Source: Lunularia cruciata
Lineage: Eukaryota > Streptophyta > Marchantiopsida > Lunulariales > Lunulariaceae
Assembly (NCBI GenBank): GCA_948567375.1
Contig: OX419755.1
Coordinates: 51,837,001 to 51,901,000 of the forward strand
DNA length: 64,000 nucleotides
Reading direction: 5' to 3'
In this document: one piece after another, positions 42,884-55,100 of the stretch
How the letters are laid out: the number at the start of each line of letters is the position of its first letter
Position numbering within the stretch: position 1 is the stretch's first letter
Notes under the pieces: model-generated
The model's input: the letters and a program-made list of their open reading frames with translations, nothing else
What the model was told of the DNA's origin: nothing
The model's database searches: none
Position numbers and translations under genes: made by a program

Positions 42884-44879
42884 ATGACACTTAGCAATTG
42901 ATTTGTGATGTGATGAAAAGTGTGGCAACAAGGGAGAGATGAGAGAGGTGAAGCATACATAAGTATATATAACAAGTGAATAGTCTATTTTTATTTTTAT
43001 TTTCAATTTAGATTTTGTTGGTCCTTAAATTGAAGACTATAGAAAATTCAATAAAAAGATATAAAATATTTAGTTATCTGGATTGTAAAGTGATTAATTC
43101 ACAATGAAGGTGATGAGATTTGGAAATTTTCAGTTTTAACTTTTTAGTCTTCATGCTCTAGCTTTATTAGAACTTAGTTTAAAAATTACAAAGATCCTAA
43201 TTAAAAGCTATAAGAATTTATAATTTCTAGTGTTTCTTGAGTTAAAACTATTCATGTGAGTGAATGTGTTATGTTTTTGCATGTATGGTGAAATATAGAG
43301 AGGAGCATAACATGAAACTATTATTATTCTTATGTTAGCTATGGTTCCATTGCCACATGTGGGACCGACTAGACTAAAGTGTCTCAAGATAAACTATACT
43401 TTGTGTATCATCTACTCTTTACCTTGCAAGAGGTAACGACTCATGTAGGAAAGATTCACAATGACTTTGATTGGAATACTTGGGATACTCATGTGAGGCA
43501 AGCGACGACATCAACATTGTTGACACACAAAATTACACACACTTTGTCTATTGTTTCATTAATCATTCCAAGGATACCAAGTGAATCATAGGAATGGTTA
43601 ACATCTTAGGTGGGTTGTATTTTGAGGCTCTTTGAGACTAGTTTTCCATGTTCATGCCTATTCTATTAGCTTCCAAGTTCATTCCATGATGAGGTTGGAC
43701 ATACTTTTTGCTTACCACTCAATCAATTTGCACATGATTCCTTGGATGGATGGTTCTTATTCTTCTTACTCCTATGATAGTGCATTTTTTATATTGGAGT
43801 GCAAGTGTTGCTTACAATGGTTTTTTTCAAATGGATTTTTAATTTTTAATTATTTATAAAAAACAACTTTTCCATATATTTGGCAAATAATGGTTTTTTG
43901 GTTTTTAGCAAACAAGGGGGCTTAAGGTCTAGGCCATTAGTAGACCAAAAGGATATACGGTCAAGGTTTGAGATGCAGACTTAGTGTCAATCACCACTTT
44001 CAATTAGAAATTTGCATCAATCATGTAGGTGTATATTTCCTCATCAAGAGATTAAAATTGAATAGTGAATTTGAGAATCAAACCAAGGATCCACAAGTCA
44101 CAAATGTCTGGTGTTGAAATTTCACTGCAATCTATGGTTTCCAATGGAGAAGCTACATCAACTTCACGATAGTCATTATGAGATGTCATTGAAGTAGAGA
44201 AAGACACCATATCTACAGTCAAAAAATGAAGCCAAGATCTGGCTATAGTGTGGTCCATGTTGTTGAATGAACTAGATCCCAATTCTGGCCAAAAGTCTAG
44301 ATTCAAAAATTGCCAATGTATTGTCCTACACCAAAAAATTGCATGATTGTGAAGAAGCATCTCAAGTAGTGTGGCAAGTTAAAAGATTCTTGAAGGAATT
44401 ACCAACATCAAAATACCCTGATTGGCTTGTGATGCAAGGTTTGAACAAGTCTACTCCAACAAGTTGTAGCGCTATAGTTGTTGGTTGCACGCAATAGAGC
44501 AACATGCGGTCATTTGGTTGCTCTAAGTTGTCCAAGACGGAGTTAGAATTGTTTCACAAAATGATTGTGATGCATTTATATATGACAAGTTTTATTTTAC
44601 AAGTTTTACTTTTGCATTGAAGGGCAACATCTGATAGATGATCTAAAACTACTTCAATTAGATGTGAAATTGCTTTCCTAAGGACTTGGCAGGTAAGCTT
44701 CTTGATATGTGCTACCTTAAAGTCAAATGCAAGGTTGAAATGTTCTTTCACAAGGAACATATCATTGCTAACAAGTGATGGCTGGTCAAATGTGAAAAAT
44801 GATTTTATAATCAATTATATGTTGGTTTGACCAAAAGCTAACTTCTTTCTTGAATTTTTTAATATTGTTGAACAAGCAC
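42884..44879. other. AT-rich region without a recognised gene
   Basis: There are many short open frames on both strands and none has a family motif. The segment at about 44470-44800 (plus) has short runs that might be a decayed transposon, possibly the N-terminal part of the adjacent hAT relict, but I cannot support it. Confidence 0.5.
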
Positions 44880-46160
44880 ACAATTCTGAGTTTCCTATTT
44901 GAGAACATAGTTGGGTTATCAAGAGTACTCATAGCAATGTGTCAGGATGAGTTATGGACAACACCTACCGCCTGCAAGTTGGCATGTACAATGTTGGAGA
45001 AGCAATACAATTCAAAATATTTCCATGGTTGTGTATCTCATGGCCTTCATTTATTTTCAAGGACATCTTTGCTGAAAAAAAGTTAAAGTGAGGTTGGAAG
45101 ATTTATAAGTATCATGATGGTACTCATTCAAGTGCTTGCTGAAGTTTGTTGCTACATGTAAAGATATTTTGAAATTCTTTCATAATTATCATCTCTCAAA
45201 AGCACCACTTCAAAAAGTGCTCAAACATGCAAATCTTTGTAATCTTGTCACTCCAACTCTCACATGATGGTGCACTCTACAATGTTGCTTGTTTCATTAC
45301 TTGTAGTTGAGAAGATTATACATTCTTTGGTTAATGCCTTGTGACTTTATAAGTGGAACTAGTAAACAAAAGGAGTCCAAGATGTTGATCTTACAAACCA
45401 TCTAATCTGATGATTTTGTTCCACTCTTGAAGAAGAGTATTTCTATTCTAGTGCCTCTCAATATTGCCATTCAATTTTATCAATCTTATACCTATCGATG
45501 AGTTTTTTTGAAATTTTACAATGGAGTTAGTTGATGCATTCAATTGTTTGCTAGTGATAACCACCAATGAAAGATTATATTTGTTGAAATTTAATCAATT
45601 ACAACTTGATTTAATGTATGTACTTGCTCAAATAATTTGCTATCTTTGGATCCAAGATATGTTGGTGTAGGAATGCTTGACCTACTTTGTATGAAAATCA
45701 AGGACTAGGTTTATATAGCTTTACTTCAAGATATTATTGTGCCAATACAAGATATGCATGAAATTATGTACCAAGAGTACACAAGTTTTTGTATCTTTGC
45801 TTTGCAGCAATTGGCTCAAACTACTACACCAATTGCCTTGGAAATGCTCAAGGTATACAAGGTATCCATTTATGAGTTTTGGATGTCACAAGGGGCTCAA
45901 TGGCCCAATCTTCCAAAGCTAGCCTATTGTATCTTTGCATTGGTGATATCAAGTGATGCTTCAAAACAAAATTTCTCCACCTTTAGTTTCTTTCATTCAA
46001 AATTATAGAATTTCTCCACCTTTTTACTTGATGTTGTCATGAAGTTTATGTATATCAAGACAAAGAATTTGCAGTTCACCAAGCAAATGGAGATCAACTT
46101 TGAGTGCATTTCCAGTGATGACTATTCATCCAAGGTTGAATTGATTGCTAAAAATGAGAA
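44880..46160 (+). mobile_element. hAT-type transposase relict
   Basis: Plus-strand fragments in broken frames match the plant hAT/DUF659 transposase pattern. Near 44950-45080 there is CKLACTMLEKQYNSKYFHGC followed by VSHGLHL. Near 45650 there is LDPRYVGVGM. Near 45890-46090 the dimerisation motif reads AQWPNLPKLAYCIFAL, then NFSTFSFFHSKL and FMYIKTKNLQF. Stops separate the pieces, so the element is dead. Terminal inverted repeats were not found. Confidence 0.7.
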
Positions 46161-46379
46161 TTGAGTATGGCAAACTTGTGAATCATCATAATTTTTCTTC
46201 AGTGTAATACAATCTTCAATTAGAGCACTTCTTGGTATACCATTATCTAAGTATTCTATCAATTATACCAAGTGAAATTATAGATCATTGAAATACTTAT
46301 CAAATATGAATGTTTTCAATAAAAACATCAAAGCCAATAGCTTTTTAGTATTGGAATAAAACCATGGACCACTTCTCAA

Positions 46380-49110
46380 ATATATACAATTAATAGTTTT
46401 TCCCAGTCTTGCCAAAGAGAAGCATGCGGGGTTGAGAGAGATAGCTATTAGATTTTGTAGATTCCAAGCGGAGATTGAGCTACCCTATAGAAGGATTCTA
46501 TTCATAATGCACATCACAAGAGACAAGTTCATCCACAAGATACTACACATTCTATTCAATTATCACGGTGTAGGATAATGGATCATGTTAGAGAGTAAAG
46601 TAGAGTAATACAAATCCTACATCTTTTGTCCAAGGCTAGTCTCATTGACTAGACTATCTCATCCTTATGCTTATTATATCCTTTTGCAGGAGAAGAAATA
46701 TGATTAGAGGTCTTAGACTATCAACCTGAGTAACCTTTATGTCTCAATAGATCTTTTTTTGCATATGTGTTGTGCATTTCACCACACTTCTCCTCAAGAT
46801 AGTACATGAACATCTTAGAGATTGATTCTAGTGGTTTTCTAGAGCTATTTCAAGTGGTTGTAGCAATAGCTATAGGAGAGATTCCTATGTTAGTTAGTAA
46901 GGTGTTAGATACTAGTTGACTTCTCAAGATTGAAGAAGGATATAGAGAACATTAGATTGATTGCTATTGGGGAGGTCCTTTTATGTCTTGTTAGCCATAC
47001 CATTTTCCTTTAATATTTTCTCACTTCTTGCAGCACCTCATTCCACATCAATATGCTACATCCAAAGGTTGTGAAGCTATATTTCTATGCATCACAGCAC
47101 TTCTAGATATCCACCTAGAGTGGATTGTTCTATAGGTAGATATTGAGAACAATTTTATTAGCATCTCACATGCATTCATCTTTAGAGAGATTAGGGAGAC
47201 CGGTGAATCCTTAGCAAGTCTATTTCTCTTGTATTGTACTTTTATGATTCTACTTTGTCCTTTTATTACCAATATGGTTTTTCATAGGAAAGAATCACAA
47301 TCTTGGAGTCAATAATTTTTCAATGATATGGAGATCCTTTAGGAGGATCTTTATTTGCCATGGCTCACTTTAGATCTCCCTTATCTATTACTTAGCCATG
47401 CCAAGTTATGTATTCTACTCATTGGAAAATGATACAAACATTATGGGCTCTACAGACAAGATTAGGTAAGCTTTTGATGACTTGACTACCAAGCTTCATC
47501 TTGTAGGCTTGAGAGTCAAGGTATCAAATTATAGAGCATGATCTCCTTCAAGTATTCTTCTGCACCTCCAACTTCTAGAGCAGTAATCACATCTATAGAT
47601 GACCTACATATTCTTTGAGTGCTAGTAGGATTTGAGGATTTTGTCATATGCTTTTTAGATGCAACCCTTGCAGAGGATATTCTTTAAGTGGATGACCTTC
47701 ATCTAATAGGAAATCCATAAGTGGCATTTGGTATACTCTCCTCTAGTTTTGCATATTGATCAACTTACCTACTTTGTGCAATCTTCTTTCTTTGACCTTC
47801 TATCATGCTTTTGATAGGAGCATTATGTGAGGCTTTGGTGAAATCATATGACCAAGGCATTTGAGAGTGAGATAGGGGATTTTGCACATAGAAAAAAGAT
47901 CTCTATTGATCTTTTTTGGAGGGGTAGTTCTACTATTTGTAGAGTAGAGAACACCTATAGCATTTTTGGATAGTTAGGCTCTCTTTGCACTTTTACTTTC
48001 TTCCAATTTTTTCATTGTTGATAGCCAACATTTGGAGACGTATAGAACCAAGGTGGAAGGGGGATCCTTTTCTCTCTAGGTATTATCTTAGCTGACAAGA
48101 GATGGCCTATCTCTACAAGCACAAGATGGCCTTTCATCCTTTGCTTCCTTACCTTCTGATTGGACTAGAGGTTTGTAGTCTTCCTTCACGGATTGACATT
48201 TTAAACATATGTTACATTTCTCTCTTAGTTGGGTGATCTATTCCTCATGCTAATAGAGCATGTCTTCACTCTTGCTCTGGCAAGGATACAAGCTCTTAGA
48301 TCCTAGCTCAAATGTGTATTAGGGCATTCCAACTTGTAATAGTTTTACTTTCTCCATAGCAATGAAGTTCTATATAGGGTTGGTACACACTTGCATCTTT
48401 GTTTTTCACTTATGAGTGTGGTTCTACACCAAATGCAATAAGAGTCCATATATATAGTGTCCTTTTGGAGGACAAAGAATAGCTACCCATGATGCCATAA
48501 GGATATAGTGTTTGACATGGCATAAGAGAGTGGATATCTTACTTAGAGGGAGCGTTGGTACACTTTGTAAACAACACAAGTCAATGCAAACTTATATTTT
48601 TTCAAAGATAATCAAGTGACAATAGCACAAATGGTGGTTATGGATCTTACACGTGATGCAATAGAGAGAATGAGTGCTCATCCTCTTGGATAGCAACAAG
48701 TACAGCGGTAGCAACCAAGGTCTCCATGTAGGTAGTAAGGACAATTCTTTGTTCTTTTAGCCTTGGAGTTATATGGAGCAATGAATAGGAAGTTTGACAC
48801 ATTTGTTAAGGAGTGTGAGAGTGCATATTATATTAAACTTCAAGGAATACCACTTTTAGTTTCCTACTTTGTAGTGTACTTTAAATAGAGTGTGTCCATT
48901 GCTTTATAGAGAGCAGTGGCTGGTGCAATCCATAATAGCAATTACACTGAGTGATACTTCTTTGGATGCTCTGGTAGTATTATATAGAATATAATACTTA
49001 GCATAGCTCAAACATCTTAGGTGCAATAGGTCAGATTCCTCTTATCAATATTATTGGAGCTTATGCACATTTTACCTCTTACGTCTTATACTTGTATGGC
49101 TTGGGTGTCT
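46380..49110 (+). mobile_element. non-LTR-like retroelement relict, copy 2
   Basis: In broken plus frames the region reads RLKKDIENIRLIAIGEVLL (near 46940), VDIENNFISISHAFIFREI (near 47130) and YGDPLGGSLFAMAHFRS (near 47320). SIDDLHIL follows near 47590. These correspond to reverse transcriptase motifs, with a GDPLGG box and a degenerate Asp-Asp box. From 48158 on it aligns with copy 1 at 17972-18945, including a region like LFLLALELYGAMNRKFDTFV. The 5' limit is a guess. The element type is known to me only as a plant reverse transcriptase family with a long C-terminal extension. Confidence 0.6.
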
Positions 49111-51339
49111 TCCATCCTTCTTGTTATCCTCTTCCGTTGCATTTTCCCCTCAATCTCTTCACCTTTTTTCCTGCGGTGCTCTCATTGTCTCCCTGCACAT
49201 ATAGTTTGCATCTCTTTATTTTTAACTCTGAAATGTCTGCATACGTTTGCAATATTTAGAGAAAGAGAACTAAAGAAATTTTTAAAAAAATTAAAAAAAA
49301 CCAATTTGGACTCATTGGTTAGGTTCATCAGTGCAGAATGACTATTATGCACTGATCAACATTAATGAATATCAGTGATAATACATCTATTATTTTTGGG
49401 TTTAATTGATTCTTAGGAGCTAAAGTAACTGGTTGATGCTTCCTTCAAATTTTACAACAGAACCTACTTACTAAAATAAAAAATGTAAAATTAAAATGAA
49501 TCCAAGAAGTAAAAATTTGTCATATATCCTGATCCACGTGAAAGTAGAAAGTTATCCTTTGTCCGTCCTCACTGAGAGAAAGAAAGAGGGAATTTCAAAT
49601 TGAAGAAACAAATGACTATTTGTATGTTATTCTCATAACTAGATCCAAATTTTACTCTTTGTTTTCTTAAGTATTCTCGTGTTTTCTTTGAAGTACTTAA
49701 GCCTTTGCTTACATGAATGGAATTTTCCTTAAAAGAAAAAGTTCTTGGTCAGAAGGGATATAATATTCGTTTGAAAGTGAAGTAAAATATCTCTGTAAGT
49801 ATTGCATTATCTATCCTATTAAAATTTCGTTTCATAATTATCTTGATATAAGCTTCAGTAATTTACCGAGTAATCATCCACCGGTCTTTCGATTCACGTT
49901 TTAACTCTCAATGCATTGAACCTCGGCCAGTTTATCCTTTTTGAAAGGTTCTCGTGAGTCAAAATCCTCTCTCCGGTCCTCGTTTCAGCATCAATTAAGT
50001 ATCCGAGTTCCTCTTGAATATGTCGTGAATTGATTTAGTATTGATTTAGTCTCTGCCCTTTATCTGCACTCTCAAGTGATTTTCATATTTCTTCTTTGAG
50101 CTGCCAGTATCACATAAAAGTAGTTGTTTTATTCTGGAATTATCGGACGGCGTCGATTGAATCTGTTTCACGCCCTTCATCTGTGCCCTTTCGTCGTCCG
50201 GGGGTCGGCTCGTGTTCCCATATCCCGCGGGAGATGCGACGGACCGTTGAGGCGACCGGAGGTACGGTCCATCCCTATCGCGTGGGGAGGAACCTGTTCG
50301 AAGCAGACAAGTGATCGCGTCGCTTTACGGTATTCCTTGTTTATCCGCATCGCAGAGAGTCTTTGAGTAAAAGGTTAAAAAGTCGACTGTAACGGGCAAC
50401 TGTTATGAAGAATTGTGCACACGCTTATGCTGGCCCTCGAGCAGCTCCAGTTTCAATTCACGTGACACTAGGTGTGCAGGTAGAATTGCTGCCACAAGGT
50501 GGTTAATGATGAAGGGGTATTCGCACGCTTTTGGAATACAGCATTAAAGAATAGAAGTGGATCCCTTGTCGTCGGATGAGATCGAAAGTCGCTGCCTCCA
50601 TCGTTCGTTCGTTGTCGCCTTGGAGTGCATGCTGGTCCCCCACTGTACTTGGGGGACAACAGCAGCGAAAACAGTGGGCTGCGCTCGTCAGCATTTTGAC
50701 CCCGGGCAATTCTGCACCAGCACTGGTTCAGCTTCTACGTAACTACGATCGCAATTGTTCTTTCTGACTGGGTTGGATTCTCTAGACCAATTCGTTCTAC
50801 TGTAGTCGGCTGTTTACACCAGAAGCTAAATTGTACGTTGTGGAATGAGAACAATGTTGTGTACTCACAAATCGATGACCAATCTACCTGCAGCGTACGA
50901 GTCGTAGTGAGGCAGTTTAGCTGAGAGAGAATTTAATACAACAGAACCTGAACAGCCAGGCTTCTTTCTACCGGTCTGAGCAGACTGTCATATCCCATGA
51001 GGTTTGTGTCATTTTACTCAGATGTCCCTTTTCCTGGTGGGAGGCCATGGATTTCGGTGGCTAGTCAAAATTACCACATCAAGTCATAAGGTGGTCCATC
51101 ACCGGGGCCTAAAGAGCTATTACTGCACATCGCTTTCCCTCACCTATATGTACTGGAAGGGCTCAGTACCGACCGCTTTCATCGTTGTTCTTGCAAGCGT
51201 ACGAGTGCTTCCATTGGTCCGGGGACATGGAACGCTTGCGCTTGTTGTCAAAAGTCAGCGTTAAACACGGAGGTCATCAAGGGAAAGGAAGAGATGGTCG
51301 CATTTCTGGTTGTCGTTGACGGAAACGTTACGGGAAGAA
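49111..51339. other. intergenic region upstream of DCL3 with a GC-rich patch
   Basis: 49111-50090 is AT-rich with no gene seen. At about 50140-50330 the base composition changes sharply to GC-rich (for example GTCCGGGGGTCGGCTCG). Short overlapping frames (50096-50314, 50124-50366) have no known motifs. The patch could be a remote promoter or non-coding first exon, or foreign or repeat DNA. 50330-51339 has moderate GC and no recognised exon. Confidence 0.5.
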
Positions 51340-51912
51340 AATTTCGACAGACAAGTGAGAGAAGAAGAGCTGTGCTTCCGCTTTGCAGCATGCAGTCAGT
51401 CGTCGATTCGTGAGAAGCCGAGATAATTATCTCTCAAAATTCATTTGAGCTTCCTGGCGAAGAGGGAGAGGGAGAAAGGGAAGCAGCCAAGGAACGTAAG
51501 ACTCCGATGTACAAGTGAGAGGAGAGAGGGGAGCGACGTCTTCTGTCAGTCAAACAGGAACTTTGTAAGCGAAGCCGAAAAATATCTTGGGTCAAAATTC
51601 ACTTGCGCTTACAGCCGTCCCGGCAAAGAGAGGGAGAAGGGAGAGAGAAAAAAAGCAGCAGAAGGAATTGTGAGATTGATGCACCAGGGAGAAAGAAAGA
51701 AAGAAAGAAAAGTAGGAGTAAGCTTTTGTCTCAGTCAGTGCTCCGAGAAGTGAGGGGCCCGAGATATTAAATGGTCAAAATTGACTTGCTCTTCAGGCAA
51801 AGAGAGAGAGGGAGAGAACAAGAGAGGTGAAGCAACAGAAGGAATTCCAAATTTCTATGCACAAGTGAGAGAGTAGAAGAGGCGCTAATGTTTGTCTGTT
51901 GTAAGTCAGGCA
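51340..51912 (+). repeat. GA-rich tandem array of about 170-bp units upstream of DCL3
   Basis: Three diverged units start near 51406, 51566 and 51741, with a partial unit before them. Each carries, in order, a GAAG-CCGAGATA-type block, a TCAAAATTCACTTG-type block and a long GAGAGGGAGA-type purine run. Then come GCAGCAGAAGGAA, a TGCACAAGTGAGAG-type block and a GTCAGTCAG-type end. The last unit ends about 240 bp before the DCL3 start codon, so the array lies in the promoter or leader. GA runs are binding sites for plant GAGA-binding factors of the BPC family. Confidence 0.7.
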
Positions 51913-52154
51913 AAGGAAAGAGATGGAACAACGGGGACAGGAGATTTTCTTTGGGCTGCAGATTTGGTCTGAACTCTATGAGATTGTACCCTGAGCAATT
52001 CATAATGAATTATACGTTTGTCGGAAGATTGGCTAGACACATTCTCGTGATCTGCAGCTCAAAGCCGAATTCAAACTTTTGACTTACCAGCACCCACGAC
52101 AAGCTTGACTCGAACCGCAAAATCAGATTCTCGCCGCTCGGGACCTCCGGTTCA

Positions 52155-55100
52155 ATGGGGACTCTATCCCCAAACGATGTAGTGGTGCTGAGGTCAGAAC
52201 TACAGTCTGGCTGCGATGCCGTTGATGGAGAGTGTCAGAATGTAGAAACTCTTGGGAAGCGTAAGAGGGAAGACGAAAATGTAGTGGATCAGCATAAATT
52301 TCCAGCGCCTGATGTAGAATGTGATGATCCACTATTTGCTACTCGGACGAAGAAAAGGCAGCGCACGGTCGAAAAGAAGAAAAAGTTGAATGGCATTGTT
52401 AAGAAGGTCACAAAGAAAGACGTTAGCGTAACCGAAGCAGGTGTTGATCATGCTATCGTCAAAGATCCGGAAGGAAAAGCTCGCAGGTGACGGTATTTCC
52501 CTGCCTACGTTTGCTCCACTTCGGCAGGAGTCTGCATTTGTACGGTTCAATCCAGCATTCACTCAACTGGTTATTTGCTTCGCAGGTATCAGCTGGAGGT
52601 CCTCGTAGAAGCGCAGAAGAAGAATACTATTGTTTACTTGGAAACGGGATGCGGCAAGACATTGATCGCCGTCTTGCTCATGAAGTCCCTTGCTCACAAA
52701 CTCCGTATTCCTGACAAGAAGAAGGTCGCAATCTTTCTTGCGCCAACTGTGCACCTGGTTCGACAGGTAATGTATACGGTTATGCAAACTTGGAAGTGTT
52801 GCTTTCAGCATTTATTGTAATTGATATTTTACTGTAGATGGAACAATTCAACGTCGGTCTCCTCAATTGATGAAGTTCTCTCCTATCAACAGCTTATGCC
52901 TTTTAGTGCAGTTGCACAGTGGTTTTTAGTTGACTTCGGGCGCAATTCGAGGAAGTATGCTTCCAGTGGTCTAATGGAGGAAGTAGGAGTATCAACTCAA
53001 AGCTCTGACGAGCCATTGTTGCCATTTGAACAGCAAGCAAGCGTGATCAGTCTGCACACTGACTTGAGGCTCGGGGAATATTTTGGCTCTTTGGGGGTGG
53101 ACACCTGGAAGCCAGACAAATGGCAGGACGAAGTAAACAACCATGAGGTATGTTGAATCCGGTAGCCCTGTTCACCGAGCAAGTGTCGAACTCGAGCAAC
53201 CAATTAGGAAAGTAAAGTCCTTATGTGGCTTGACATTTGCCGCTCAAATGGACATGTCGTTTAATTGAATGTTCAACTTTTGTGGATTAGTCATAACTCA
53301 ATCTCTCACCCTCGTGACTCGACTGGACACTACTGAACTCAGGACCTACTGTGTAGTTGTAATGGTGTAATCATTCCAATTTCCAGGTTCCGGACTTCTG
53401 CTAAGCAATGATATGACAAATAAGATGATTCGCTTTGTTATGCAGGTCTTGGTGATGACCCCACAAATCCTCGTGGATCTTTTAACTCACGGAATTATCA
53501 AACTGGAGGTTATTGAGCTCTTGATCTTCGACGAGTGCCACCATGCTCACAAGAAACATGCCTACTGCAAAATCATGGATGTTGGTCACACTGCCTATGA
53601 ACTACTTTCTGTTCTTGCTGCTAGGTGCTTTTTACCAGATTACACTTCGATGGATTAGTCACTTGAAGTACCGGTAGTATCAGGGAATCAAATACTACCA
53701 AGCTGTCATTTTGTCATATCGCCTTTTTACGATCTGTGTGCAGAGTATGGCCTAGAATGCTGTTTGAGTCAAGATTATATCTGCAATCATATTTCACTTT
53801 CTCGTTTGTGGAGTCTGGTCTACCTGCATTATCTTCATTCATGCGTTTCGTTCAAGCGCCTCTCATTTATAGACTACATTTGTAAGCTGAAATTGTATGT
53901 CTGCAACTGTATGTTCAGCGAGGTCCGCAATAGATTTTCAAAATAAAGTTTGTCGGTTACTTACTCGATGCAAATTTTCCAGTTGTGCTTCTGGTTCTTT
54001 TGTCGTTACAATCTTGATTATTCATTCGCTGGTCATATAGGAAATGTTCAGTTATGGGTGTATTCATCTGTGGTTACCATACCGCCAGTGGTGCGTACAA
54101 ACCGCTCGAACTGGGTACCTGTACAGACTCTTGCTAACTATATGCTCGTTTGATCTTATCCTCTGTCTACCTCCGGGTGATTCAGAAATATAGAGATGTA
54201 CCAGAAAGTATTCGGCCTAAGGTGTTCGGTATGACAGCTTCACCCGTCATTCGTAAAGGTGCGCAATTCAAATCAAGTATCCTAAATGTATGTTGGGTCT
54301 TCTCTTGTAAGGCTGGCGCTCAGCTTTCTCCATCTATTCATTTGTTTGACTAATCGGGTCTTCACCTACTTCTAGGAGTGAGCTCTGGTGCAGACTGCGA
54401 GTTACAACTTGGACGGTTAGAGCAAAAACTTGATGCAAAGGTGTTTGCCGTCAAAGATAGATCTGAGTTGGAGTCTTTTGTTCCGACACCAAACACCCAA
54501 GGGATTGATTTCGACAGTCCCACTGTAGATGTTGAGGAACTTAAAAGCACACTGCAAGCAATTGCAGAAAAGGTATACCAAGCTGAAATACACAAAGCAT
54601 GTTTCTTAGTTATATTTTTCTGTAGATGTAATGTGTAGATCACGCGTGACCTGTATTCGGAAACCGTATTCTGTCAATCCAGTACCAACAATTTGGGAAG
54701 GCAAAACATGGAGGGAGTGATGAGCAATTCAAAGATTACGAGGAGCTAGGGAAGAAGCTACAAAAGAGCATCAACCGATTTTACAACGCTCTCGTCTACT
54801 GTTTGACGGAGCTGGGACTCTGGTGTGCTCACAAGGTAACACATCTCAATCCGCAGAGAGGCGGGCCATGATCTTATCTATTAATTTAATTGTAGGATCT
54901 GTTTTTATATAGAAGCTTTGTCATGTGTTCTCTCTTGAGCAGGCTGCAGAACTTCTTCTGAAGAACGACTATAAAGACATAATTGCGGAGCCCGACATGG
55001 ATGTCGTTACCATATTGAAAAGCGCGAAGGACAATTTCTTGAAGGAGGCCATTGAAGTCCTCAAGTCTCCCCTACCAAACGGTCTGTACTTCCTTCTCCA

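Noticed and set aside
42884-44879. A possible copia RNase H or hAT N-terminal fragment near 44470-44800
   Set aside because: The similarity was a few residues only and could not be extended in any frame.
50096-50366. Overlapping GC-rich frames upstream of DCL3 as a small protein gene
   Set aside because: Two frames are open over the same patch, which is what high GC produces by chance. No motif is present.
52821-53156. A continuous 111-codon frame after DCL3 exon 2
   Set aside because: Only its last part (53034-53147) matches the Dicer helicase and has proper splice sites. The rest is intron.
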